Part shown: positions 1 to 7,429 of the stretch, one piece after another
Layout of the letters: each line of letters opens with the position of its first letter
Numbering within the stretch: the stretch's first letter is position 1
The notes under the pieces: generated by a model
Told to the model about the DNA's origin: nothing
The model's input: the letters and a program-made list of their open reading frames with translations, nothing else
Database searches by the model: none
Made by a program: the position numbers and the translations under genes
NCBI GenBank assembly: GCA_910586045.1
Contig: CAJUIH010000046.1
Span: forward strand, 12,704-24,288
Direction: 5' to 3'
DNA: 11,585 nucleotides
DNA from: an uncultured Eubacterium sp.
GTDB lineage: Bacteria > Bacillota > Clostridia > Lachnospirales > Lachnospiraceae

Positions 1-1
1 G

Positions 2-61
2 GAAAACGGGCTGGAAGACTGGCTGGAACAGTTGGAACAATACAGAAACGATCGGTATTAA
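2..61 (+). CDS. C-terminal end of an unidentified protein (partial, 5' end outside window)
   Basis: An open frame enters from the left edge and stops at TAA 59-61. It encodes the 19-residue tail ENGLEDWLEQLEQYRNDRY. The tail is acidic, rich in Leu, Glu and Gln, and looks helical. It ends 39 bp before ileS on the same strand, so it could share the ileS transcript. In many Bacillota the gene before ileS belongs to the division cluster (for example divIVA), and an acidic helical tail would fit, but these residues are too few to identify the protein. That suggestion is context only. Confidence 0.5.
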   Translation, partial: ENGLEDWLEQLEQYRNDRY

Positions 62-100
62 TAAAACGAAAAATGAAAGAAAGGAAAAAGCAGACAAAGT

Positions 101-3100
101 ATGTACAATAAAGTAGATACAAACATGAATTTTGTGGAAAGGGAACATAAAGTCGCGGATTTTTGGAAAGAACGGGGCATATTTCAAAAATCCATGGACA
201 TCCGTAAGGGAGGCGAGACTTATACGTTTTACGACGGCCCGCCGACGGCCAACGGCAAACCGCATATCGGCCATGTGCTTACGCGTGTAATCAAAGATAT
301 GATCCCAAGATACCAGACGATGAAAGGCCGGTATGTGCCGCGTAAGGCAGGCTGGGATACCCATGGGCTTCCGGTGGAGCTGGAAGTCGAAAAGCTGCTT
401 GGGCTAAACGGCAAGGACCAGATCGAGGCTTACGGCATGGAGCCGTTTATGAAACAGTGTAAGGAATCGGTCTGGAAATACAAAGGCATGTGGGAAGATT
501 TCTCCGAAACGGTTGGTTTTTGGGCCGATATGGACGATCCGTATGTCACGTATGAAGATGATTTTATAGAATCCGAGTGGTGGGCGTTAAAGCAGATTTG
601 GGATAAAAAGCTGCTGTATAAAGGGTTTAAGACGGTTCCGTACTGCCCGCGCTGCGGAACGCCGCTTTCTGCGCAGGAAGTGGCACAGGGCTATAAGACG
701 GTAAAGGAACGTTCGGCGATTGTCCGGTTTAAGGCGGTCGGAGAAGACGCCTATTTCCTGGCATGGACGACAACGCCGTGGACGCTGCCATCGAACCTGG
801 CGCTTTGTATGCATCCGGATGAAACATACTGTAAAGTAAAGGCGGCGGACGGTTATGTGTATTATATGGCGCAGGCATTGCTGGACAAGGTGCTGGGCAG
901 GCTTGCCGATGAAAAAGCAGGATCGGCTGCCTATGAAGTACTGGAAACTTATACGGGAAAAGATCTGGAATACCGGGAATATGAACCGTTATTCCACTTT
1001 GCGGACGCATTGATCGAAAAACAGCATAAAAAAGCCTATTATGTGGTCTGCGATACGTATGTAACGATGACCGACGGTACCGGGATCGTGCACATCGCCC
1101 CGGCGTTCGGCGAAGACGACAGCAAGGTCGGCAGGAAATACGGCCTGCCGTTTATCCAATTAGTAAACGGCAAGGGGGAGATGAGCGAGGAAACGGACTA
1201 TGCGGGCGTGTTTGTAAAAAAAGCGGATCCGATGGTACTGACAGATTTGGAAAAGGCCGGGCTGCTGTTTGACGCGCCGAAATTCGAGCATGAATATCCG
1301 CACTGCTGGCGCTGTGATACGCCTTTGATTTATTACGCAAGGGAATCCTGGTTTATCAAAATGACCGAGGTGAAAGAGGATTTGATCCGCAATAATAATA
1401 CCGTAAACTGGATTCCGCAGTCGATCGGAAAAGGGCGTTTCGGCGACTGGCTCGAAAATATCCAGGATTGGGGCCTTTCCCGCAACCGTTATTGGGGTAC
1501 GCCGCTTCCGGTATGGGAATGTGCATGCGGGCATCAGGAATGCATCGGCAGCCGCGCGGAACTAGCCGAAAAAAGCGGAAAGCAGGACGTTTCAACAATC
1601 GAACTGCACCGGCCGTATATTGATGAAGTGACGTATCCATGTCCAAAATGCGGGCAGACGATGCACCGGGTATCGGAAGTCATTGACTGCTGGTTTGACT
1701 CCGGGGCTATGCCGTTTGCACAGCATCATTATCCGTTTGAAAACAAGGAATTGTTTGCGCAGCAGTTTCCGGCCAAGTTTATATCCGAGGCCGTAGACCA
1801 GACGCGCGGATGGTTTTATTCCCTGATGGCGGAGTCGACGCTGCTGTTTAACAAAGCGCCGTATGAAAATGTCATTGTGCTAGGGCATGTGCAGGATGAA
1901 AACGGGCAGAAGATGAGCAAGTCAAAAGGCAATGCCGTCGATCCGTTTCAGGCGCTGCAGACCTACGGCGCGGACGCGATCCGCTGGTATTTTTATATTA
2001 ACAGCGCGCCATGGCTGCCGAACCGGTTCCACGGAAAAGCCGTACAGGAGGGACAGCGCAAATTCCTGGGTACACTGTGGAATACGTACGCGTTTTTTGT
2101 ATTGTATGCGAATATCGACGCATTTGATGCGAAAAAATATGACCTGGAATATGAAAAACTGGGCGTCATGGACCGGTGGCTGCTGTCCAAGCTGAATACC
2201 GTCGTAAAGGCGGTAGACAACAACCTCGCGAATTACCGGATTCCGGAGGCAGCGCGGGCACTGGACGGTTTTGTGGATGAAATGTCTAACTGGTATGTGC
2301 GCAGAAGCAGGGAACGTTTTTGGGCAAAGGGCATGGAACAGGATAAAATCAATGCCTATATGACGCTGTATCATGCGCTTGTGACAACAGCCAAGATCGC
2401 GGCGCCGATGATTCCTTTTATGGCCGAAGATATTTACCGCAACCTTGTGTGCAGCCTGGACGAGTCTGCGCCGGAGAGCGTTCACTTATGCGATTTCCCG
2501 GCTGCCGACGCATCGTATATAGATCCGGAGCTGGAAAGCAATATGGACGCGGTCTTAAAGACCGTAGTCCTTGGGCGGGCATGCCGTAACGGTGCGAATA
2601 TCAAAAACCGCCAGCCGATCGGGAATATGTTTGTCAAAGCGCCGTTTACACTGCCGGACTATTATGTGACCATTATCGAAGAAGAGCTGAATGTCAAGCA
2701 TGTGACATTTACCGATGATGTCAGCGCTTATACGGATTATACATTTAAGCCGCAGCTTCGCACGGTCGGGCCAAAGTATGGGAAATATTTAAAACAGATT
2801 CAACAGGCGCTGGCAGACCTTGACGGCAATGCGGCAATGGCACAGCTTCGCGAAAATGGTGTAATCAGGCTTGACAGCGTCAGCCAGGAAGTCGTATTAT
2901 CAGAGGAGGACCTGCTGATCACCATGACACAGATGGAAGGATACCAGACAGAGGGGGACCAGACAGTTACGGTTGTATTGGATACGCACTTGACGCCGGA
3001 ACTGGAAGAAGAAGGATTTGTGCGGGAAATCATAAGCAAGCTTCAGGCCATGCGTAAAGAAGCCGGATTCGAAGTTATGGATCAGATTGTGATTTCTTAT

Positions 3101-3259
3101 ACATCAGATCAAAAAGTGGCGGATATTTTTGCGAAATGCAAAGATACGATCCAGTCCGAAGTACTCGGGCAAGCCATAACCGAAAATGAGCATGGCGGTT
3201 ACACAAAAGAATGGAATATCAATGGGGAAAAAGTAACCTTGAGTGTCGCAAAAAAGTAG
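101..3259 (+). CDS. ileS: Isoleucyl-tRNA synthetase, type 2 (eukaryote-like) IleRS
   Basis: Cytoplasmic class Ia synthetase that charges tRNA-Ile with isoleucine using ATP. Visible signatures are HIGH at residues 55-58, a Thr-rich editing-site motif WTTTPWTLPSN at 222-232, WGLSRNRYWG from residue 457, DQTRGWF at 566-572, and KMSKS at 604-608. Cys pairs CPRCG, CWRC and CPKCG suggest metal-binding knuckles. The length of 1052 aa, the DQTRGWF variant (rather than DQHRGWF) and the absence of the C-terminal zinc finger of E. coli-type IleRS place it in the type 2 clade, whose characterised members tolerate mupirocin. The first ATG is chosen because MYNKVDTNMNFVERE matches the family N-terminus. 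The AAGGA box at 81-85 lies rather far (15 nt) upstream. No T-box leader fits in the 39-bp gap before it. glgP follows after 27 bp. Confidence 0.97.
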   Translation: MYNKVDTNMNFVEREHKVADFWKERGIFQKSMDIRKGGETYTFYDGPPTANGKPHIGHVLTRVIKDMIPRYQTMKGRYVPRKAGWDTHGLPVELEVEKLLGLNGKDQIEAYGMEPFMKQCKESVWKYKGMWEDFSETVGFWADMDDPYVTYEDDFIESEWWALKQIWDKKLLYKGFKTVPYCPRCGTPLSAQEVAQGYKTVKERSAIVRFKAVGEDAYFLAWTTTPWTLPSNLALCMHPDETYCKVKAADGYVYYMAQALLDKVLGRLADEKAGSAAYEVLETYTGKDLEYREYEPLFHFADALIEKQHKKAYYVVCDTYVTMTDGTGIVHIAPAFGEDDSKVGRKYGLPFIQLVNGKGEMSEETDYAGVFVKKADPMVLTDLEKAGLLFDAPKFEHEYPHCWRCDTPLIYYARESWFIKMTEVKEDLIRNNNTVNWIPQSIGKGRFGDWLENIQDWGLSRNRYWGTPLPVWECACGHQECIGSRAELAEKSGKQDVSTIELHRPYIDEVTYPCPKCGQTMHRVSEVIDCWFDSGAMPFAQHHYPFENKELFAQQFPAKFISEAVDQTRGWFYSLMAESTLLFNKAPYENVIVLGHVQDENGQKMSKSKGNAVDPFQALQTYGADAIRWYFYINSAPWLPNRFHGKAVQEGQRKFLGTLWNTYAFFVLYANIDAFDAKKYDLEYEKLGVMDRWLLSKLNTVVKAVDNNLANYRIPEAARALDGFVDEMSNWYVRRSRERFWAKGMEQDKINAYMTLYHALVTTAKIAAPMIPFMAEDIYRNLVCSLDESAPESVHLCDFPAADASYIDPELESNMDAVLKTVVLGRACRNGANIKNRQPIGNMFVKAPFTLPDYYVTIIEEELNVKHVTFTDDVSAYTDYTFKPQLRTVGPKYGKYLKQIQQALADLDGNAAMAQLRENGVIRLDSVSQEVVLSEEDLLITMTQMEGYQTEGDQTVTVVLDTHLTPELEEEGFVREIISKLQAMRKEAGFEVMDQIVISYTSDQKVADIFAKCKDTIQSEVLGQAITENEHGGYTKEWNINGEKVTLSVAKK

Positions 3260-3286
3260 ATTGGCAGCAATAAAAAGGAGGAACCA

Positions 3287-5755
3287 ATGAAAAGCAAAAT
3301 GTTTGAAAAAGAAGCGTTTATCCGCAGCGTGAAAGATAATGTCAAAACGCTGTACCGTAAAACGCTGGACGAAGCAAACCAGCAGGAAATTTATCAGGCA
3401 GTCGCAAGTACGGTCAAAGATGTGGTCATCGATGAATGGCTGGCAACCCAGCGTGTTTTCGATAAGGAAGACCCGAAGATTGTATATTATATGTCGATGG
3501 AATTTCTGATGGGACGTGCGCTTGGCAACAACCTGATTAACCTGACCGCGTATAAAGAGGTGCAGGAAGCGCTGGAGGAAATCGGTCTGGATATTAACGT
3601 CATCGAAGACCAGGAGCCGGATCCGGCGCTTGGCAACGGCGGACTTGGACGGCTGGCAGCATGTTTTATGGAGTCGCTTGCTACATTGGGATATCCGGCT
3701 TACGGCTGCGGAATCCGCTACCGTTACGGAATGTTCAAACAGGCCATCCGGGACGGCTATCAGGTGGAAACACCGGACAACTGGCTGAAAGACGGATACC
3801 CATTCGAACTGCGCAGGCCGGAATACAATTACGAGGTTAAATTCGGCGGCTATGTGCGCGCGGAAAATGTACCGGACGGGAATACGCGGTTTGTACATGA
3901 AAATTACCAGTCTGTAAAGGCGATTCCATATGATATGCCGATCGTAGGCTATAACAACAACGTGGTCAATACATTAATGATCTGGGATGCCGAGCCAATG
4001 GAATATTTCCAGTTGGATGCGTTTGACAAGGGCGATTACCATAAGGCGGTAGAGCAGGAAAATCTGGCGCGGAACTTAACCGATGTACTGTATCCTTGTG
4101 ACGACCATATCCAGGGCAAGGAGCTGCGTTTAAAACAGCAGTACTTCTTTGTATCGGCTTCCCTGCAGCGCGCACTGGCAAAATTTAAGAAAAACCATCC
4201 GGACATCCATATGCTGCCGGAAAAAGTAACGATCCAGATGAACGATACGCATCCGACGCTGGCAGTCGCGGAACTGATGCGCCTGTTAATGGATGAAGAA
4301 GGGCTCGGATGGGACAGCGCATGGGAAATTACTACAAAGACATGCGCCTATACAAACCATACGATTATGGCAGAAGCGCTGGAAAAATGGCCGATTGAGA
4401 TTTTCTCAAGGCTGCTGCCTAGGATTTACCAGATTGTGGAAGAAATTAACCGCAGATTTATTATTGAAATCCAGCAGAAATTTCCAAATGATTACCAGAA
4501 AGTACAAAAGATGGCCATTGTATTTGACGGACAGGTCAAGATGGCGAACCTCGCGATTTGCGCCGGCTATTCGGTAAACGGCGTCGCAAGGCTGCATACG
4601 GAAATTTTGAAAAATGAGGAATTAAAAGAGTTTTACCAGATGTTCCCGGAGAAGTTCAACAACAAGACGAACGGAATTACACAACGGCGTTTCCTGCTGC
4701 ACGGCAATCCGCTGCTGGCGGAATGGGTGACGAATTATATCGGTGACGACTGGATTACCAACCTGTCCCATATGAAAAAACTGACGACCTACGCGGACGA
4801 CGAAAAGGCGCAGCAGGAATTTATGAATATTAAATATAGAAATAAGAAACGCCTAGCGAAGTATATTTATGAGCACAATGGAATAGAAGTAGATCCTCGT
4901 TCGATTTTTGACGTACAGGTAAAGCGTCTGCATGAATACAAGCGCCAGCTTATGAATATCCTGCATGTGATGTATCTGTACAATAAAATCAAGGAAAACC
5001 CAATGATGGACTTTACGCCGCGTACGTTTATCTTTGGCGCAAAGGCCGCGGCGGGCTACAAAAATGCAAAACTGACAATTAAGCTGATTAACAGCGTCGC
5101 TAATGTTGTTAACAACGATAAAAGCATTAATAATAAAATCAAGGTAGTATTTATAGAGGATTACCGTGTATCCAATGCGGAATGGATCTTCGCAGCGGCC
5201 GACGTATCGGAACAGATTTCCACGGCGTCTAAGGAAGCTTCCGGAACAGGAAATATGAAGTTTATGTTAAATGGAGCTTTAACAATTGGCACTATGGATG
5301 GCGCCAATGTGGAAATGGTGGAAGAAATGGGAGAAGAAAATGCGTTTATCTTCGGTATGAGTTCGGATGAGGTTATTGCGCATGAACAGAACCGGGATTA
5401 CAATCCGATGGAAATATTCAACAATGACCCGGATATCCGCCAGGTATTAATGCAGTTGATCAACGGATTTTATTCCGGCAGCGATACGGAACTGTTCCGC
5501 AACCTGTATGATTCGCTGTTAAATACAAACTGCACGCCGCGTGCGGATACGTATTTCGTATTAAAAGATTTCCGTTCGTATGCACAGGCACAGGAACGCG
5601 TCATGCATGCGTACCGGGATGAAAAACGGTGGGCAAAGAGCGCGATTTTAAATGTCGCAAACGTAGGGAAGTTTTCTTCCGACCGTACGATTCAGGAATA
5701 TGTGCAGGATATCTGGCATTTGCAGAGCGTGCATGTGGAACTGGAAGAAGAGTAA
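3287..5755 (+). CDS. glgP: Glycogen/starch/maltodextrin phosphorylase (PLP enzyme)
   Basis: Cytosolic GT35 phosphorylase that releases glucose-1-phosphate from the non-reducing ends of alpha-1,4-glucans with inorganic phosphate. At 822 aa it is full length for the family (about 800-830). The N-terminal domain has DPALGNGGLGRLAACF at residues 112-127, followed by GYPAYGCGIRYRYGMF. The C-terminal domain carries EASGTGNMKFMLNGALTIG with K658 as the expected pyridoxal-phosphate lysine, followed by GTMDGANVEM. A strong AAGGAGG at 3275-3281 sits 5 nt before the ATG. The 27-bp gap suggests co-transcription with ileS, and an intrinsic terminator follows the stop. No other glycogen gene (glgA, B, C, D) is in the window, so the choice between glycogen and maltodextrin as main substrate cannot be made from sequence or context. 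Confidence 0.97.
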   Translation: MKSKMFEKEAFIRSVKDNVKTLYRKTLDEANQQEIYQAVASTVKDVVIDEWLATQRVFDKEDPKIVYYMSMEFLMGRALGNNLINLTAYKEVQEALEEIGLDINVIEDQEPDPALGNGGLGRLAACFMESLATLGYPAYGCGIRYRYGMFKQAIRDGYQVETPDNWLKDGYPFELRRPEYNYEVKFGGYVRAENVPDGNTRFVHENYQSVKAIPYDMPIVGYNNNVVNTLMIWDAEPMEYFQLDAFDKGDYHKAVEQENLARNLTDVLYPCDDHIQGKELRLKQQYFFVSASLQRALAKFKKNHPDIHMLPEKVTIQMNDTHPTLAVAELMRLLMDEEGLGWDSAWEITTKTCAYTNHTIMAEALEKWPIEIFSRLLPRIYQIVEEINRRFIIEIQQKFPNDYQKVQKMAIVFDGQVKMANLAICAGYSVNGVARLHTEILKNEELKEFYQMFPEKFNNKTNGITQRRFLLHGNPLLAEWVTNYIGDDWITNLSHMKKLTTYADDEKAQQEFMNIKYRNKKRLAKYIYEHNGIEVDPRSIFDVQVKRLHEYKRQLMNILHVMYLYNKIKENPMMDFTPRTFIFGAKAAAGYKNAKLTIKLINSVANVVNNDKSINNKIKVVFIEDYRVSNAEWIFAAADVSEQISTASKEASGTGNMKFMLNGALTIGTMDGANVEMVEEMGEENAFIFGMSSDEVIAHEQNRDYNPMEIFNNDPDIRQVLMQLINGFYSGSDTELFRNLYDSLLNTNCTPRADTYFVLKDFRSYAQAQERVMHAYRDEKRWAKSAILNVANVGKFSSDRTIQEYVQDIWHLQSVHVELEEE

Positions 5756-5761
5756 AAATAC

Positions 5762-5792
5762 GGAGCTGCTTTCGGGCGGCTCCATTTTCTTT
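5762..5792 (+). terminator. Rho-independent terminator after glgP
   Basis: GGAGCTGC (5762-5769) pairs with GCGGCTCC (5776-5783) as an 8-bp stem with one G-U wobble around a TTTCGG loop. The T-rich run ATTTTCTTT (5784-5792) follows. It starts 7 bp after the glgP stop, so it should end the ileS-glgP transcript. Confidence 0.85.
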
Positions 5793-5840
5793 GGCGCCGG
5801 GAAATCCGGCAGTGCAAAAAAATAAGGAGACGCGGTTGAC

Positions 5841-6620
5841 ATGACGCCATTGGAACAATATTATAATAAATTTTGCGAGGACAAACGCCTGGACAGGAGG
5901 CACGGGCAGGTCGAATATATCATCTCGATGAAATATGTCCATAAATACCTGGCAGGAAAGAAGGATCCCAAGGTCTTAGATATCGGAGCCGGAACCGGGC
6001 GTTACAGCGTACCGCTTGCCGAGGAAGGGTATGACGTGACGGCCGTCGAGCTTGTGAAATATAATCTGGGTATACTAAAGTCCAAAAAAAGCGCGGTGAA
6101 AGCTTATCAGGGAAACGCAGTAAAACTGTCCCGTTTTGCGGACGAGTCGTTTGATCTGACGCTGCTGTTTGGGCCGCTGTACCACCTGCATACAAAAGAA
6201 GAAAAAGTGCGGGCATTAAAGGAAGCCGCACGGGTTACAAAACCCGACGGGTATATCCTGGCGGCTTATTGTATGAATGAATATGGCGTGCTGCTCTATG
6301 GCTTTCGGGATGGAAATATAAGAGCCTGTATGGAAGACGGGCGGTTGAACGGGGATTTCCAGTGCGTAGCCGCAAAAGACGACCTGTATGCATATATCCG
6401 CCTGGAGGAGATTGACAGCCTGAACCAGGAAGCGGGACTGCGGCGCATCCAAATCATTGCGCCGGACGGCCCGGCGAATTATATGCGGCAGGCTTTGCGT
6501 GAGATGGATGAGGAAACCTTTGCATTGTTTGTGCAGTACCAGATGTCGGTGTGCGAACGGATGGATTTGATCGGGGCAAGCGCGCATACGGTGGATATTT
6601 TGCAAAAGAGGGGGAGATAA
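5841..6620 (+). CDS. Class I SAM-dependent methyltransferase, substrate unknown
   Basis: Predicted soluble methyltransferase of 259 aa with a Rossmann-type SAM fold. Motif I is VLDIGAGTG (residues 45-53). E70 at the end of the next strand (DVTAVE) is the expected ligand of the SAM ribose. The motif IV region is DLTLLFGPLYHL (about 105-116), and a later strand reads KPDGYILAAY. The GPLYHL segment and the C-terminal half resemble the many small-molecule or uncharacterised Methyltransf_11/25-type enzymes of Clostridia, so no substrate is proposed. AAGGAGA at 5824-5830 lies about 11 nt before the ATG. The gene sits just after the glgP terminator. No clear promoter is visible in the 48-bp gap, so it may use readthrough or a promoter inside glgP. 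A small hairpin GCCGG/CCGGC (5796-5810) lies in the leader. Confidence 0.9.
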   Translation: MTPLEQYYNKFCEDKRLDRRHGQVEYIISMKYVHKYLAGKKDPKVLDIGAGTGRYSVPLAEEGYDVTAVELVKYNLGILKSKKSAVKAYQGNAVKLSRFADESFDLTLLFGPLYHLHTKEEKVRALKEAARVTKPDGYILAAYCMNEYGVLLYGFRDGNIRACMEDGRLNGDFQCVAAKDDLYAYIRLEEIDSLNQEAGLRRIQIIAPDGPANYMRQALREMDEETFALFVQYQMSVCERMDLIGASAHTVDILQKRGR

Positions 6621-6696
6621 CCAGCAAACAGGCCTGGTCGATTTTATGGCTGCTATACAGGATCCCTTTCGCATTTTGGATCTGCGCGGCAGCCGG

Positions 6697-7173
6697 CTAT
6701 TGTTCCTGCCGTCCATTTTGCTTCCTTTCAGTAATCCGCAGCAGCAGAAAAACCAATGTCCCGGCCAGCACCCCAAAGCCGTCTATTACAACATCGGTAA
6801 CCTGGCCGCTGCGCCCCGGTACAAATAACTGGTGCACTTCATCCGAAACCGCGTAAAGTACGCCGCTAAGGAATGGTACGCCGATGGCTTTCATTCGTTT
6901 TTTCTTCCGGTCGGAATAGCTTCCGGCGAAAAAAAGCCCTAAGAGCGCGTATTCCGCGGCATGCGCCGTTTTTCGGATCGGATGGTCTGCCTTATTTGCA
7001 AACGCGGCCTGTTCGTCTGCGTCCATCCCGTTAAATCCGGGCACAAGCAGCCTGCCGAATAACATGCCGACGGAAGTGCTGTCCTGTGTGGAAAGCGTTG
7101 CTTCCCGCGCGGAAAAGAGAAAAATGACAAGCATCCAGCAGACGGCGAGCGCTAAAAAAATTTTCTTTCTCAT
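6697..7173 (-). CDS. VanZ-family membrane protein
   Basis: Small integral membrane protein of 158 aa. The conserved VanZ pattern is clear: an N-terminal hydrophobic segment (about 5-21) ending in FSAREA, the core RKTAHAAEYALLGL (67-80), and YAVSDEVHQLFVPGRSG (107-123), followed by the Asp-containing D..IDGFGVLAG and a last hydrophobic helix (about 132-146). The tail is basic and polar. VanZ of Tn1546 gives low-level teicoplanin resistance, but most family members are stand-alone genes of unknown role and no vanA-type genes are near. AAGGAAA lies about 9 nt before the ATG on the minus strand. It converges on the methyltransferase and diverges from the DUF969 operon. Its predicted promoter overlaps a cre-like box, giving a leader of about 124 nt. 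Confidence 0.9.
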   Translation of the reverse strand: MRKKIFLALAVCWMLVIFLFSAREATLSTQDSTSVGMLFGRLLVPGFNGMDADEQAAFANKADHPIRKTAHAAEYALLGLFFAGSYSDRKKKRMKAIGVPFLSGVLYAVSDEVHQLFVPGRSGQVTDVVIDGFGVLAGTLVFLLLRITERKQNGRQEQ

Positions 7174-7208
7174 TTTTATGATTTCCTTTTTATAATTTCC
7201 TTAATTTT

Positions 7209-7252
7209 ATCATCTTTTTTGTTGGTTACGCTTTATAAAATCATCTTTTTTG
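7209..7252. repeat. 13-bp perfect direct repeat in the vanZ leader
   Basis: ATCATCTTTTTTG occurs at 7209-7221 and again at 7240-7252, 31 bp apart start to start (about three helical turns). On the vanZ transcript it reads CAAAAAAGAUGAU twice within the 5' leader. AT-rich sequence raises the odds of a chance repeat. It may be a protein- or RNA-binding site or just local slippage. Confidence 0.5.
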
Positions 7253-7303
7253 CTGTTATTGCCGTTTGTGTTTTCTTTTTCCATTTCAAAGTTCTGCCAT
7301 TTG

Positions 7304-7332
7304 ATTGTAAGCGATTCCATTTGGACTGTCAA
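7304..7332 (-). promoter_or_regulatory. Sigma-A-type promoter for the VanZ-family gene
   Basis: On the minus strand the -35 is TTGACA (complement of 7327-7332) and the -10 is TACAAT (complement of 7304-7309), with a 17-bp spacer. That is six of six and five of six matches to consensus. The start site would be near 7297, leaving about 124 nt of leader before the ATG at 7173. Confidence 0.75.
7305..7320. promoter_or_regulatory. cre-like box (predicted CcpA operator)
   Basis: TTGTAAGCGATTCCAT matches the Bacillota cre consensus WTGNAARCGNWWWCAW at every position except one (C for W). Its core is a perfect dyad TG.AA.CG.TT.CA, as expected for a LacI/GalR-family dimer. It overlaps the -10 and spacer of the leftward vanZ promoter, where binding should repress. 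It is centred about 70 bp before the predicted rightward start, a position compatible with activation or with little effect. A local LacI-family regulator other than CcpA could also bind such a site. Confidence 0.6.
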
Positions 7333-7347
7333 TAAAAGAGTCGGAAC

Positions 7348-7376
7348 TTGACATTTTGCTATTGTTCGATTATTAT
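7348..7376 (+). promoter_or_regulatory. Sigma-A-type promoter for the DUF969-DUF979-aminopeptidase-pcp operon
   Basis: TTGACA at 7348-7353 and TATTAT at 7371-7376 are separated by exactly 17 bp. The start site would be near 7383, giving a leader of about 47 nt with the strong AAGGTGG box before the ATG at 7430. Its -35 lies only 15 bp from the -35 of the leftward promoter. Confidence 0.8.
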
Positions 7377-7429
7377 TTTAATATGTGTTTTGTGAAATAT
7401 CAATAAAAATAACGGAAGGTGGAACGTAA

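Noticed and set aside
62..100. T-box riboswitch for ileS
   Set aside because: The 39-bp gap is purine-rich, has no hairpin or T-box core and is far too short. Any leader would have to lie before the upstream gene.
1922..2485. 187-aa minus-strand ORF inside ileS
   Set aside because: It is a shadow of the conserved ileS frame, with no membrane, domain or ribosome-site evidence of its own.
3104..3898. 264-aa minus-strand ORF across the ileS end and glgP start
   Set aside because: It lies opposite two clearly conserved coding frames, and its Phe/Ile/His-rich translation shows no recognisable domain.
5796..5810. Second terminator hairpin GCCGG/CCGGC before the methyltransferase
   Set aside because: The stem is 5 bp and is followed by an A run, not a T run, in the + direction.
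6620..6638. Bidirectional terminator between the methyltransferase and vanZ (ACCAG/CTGGT)
   Set aside because: The stem is only 5 bp with a 9-nt loop and the T-rich stretch is poor. Another 5-6 bp pair around 6659-6682 is equally weak.
6551..6856. 101-aa plus-strand ORF across the methyltransferase end and the VanZ-family gene
   Set aside because: It overlaps two well-supported genes, lacks a ribosome site and has no recognisable family pattern.
6697..7173. Glycopeptide-resistance cluster suggested by VanZ and a nearby two-component regulator
   Set aside because: No vanH, vanA/B, vanX, vanY or vanS genes are present. The regulator lies more than 3 kb away beyond an unrelated operon, and VanZ-family genes are common in Bacillota without resistance function.
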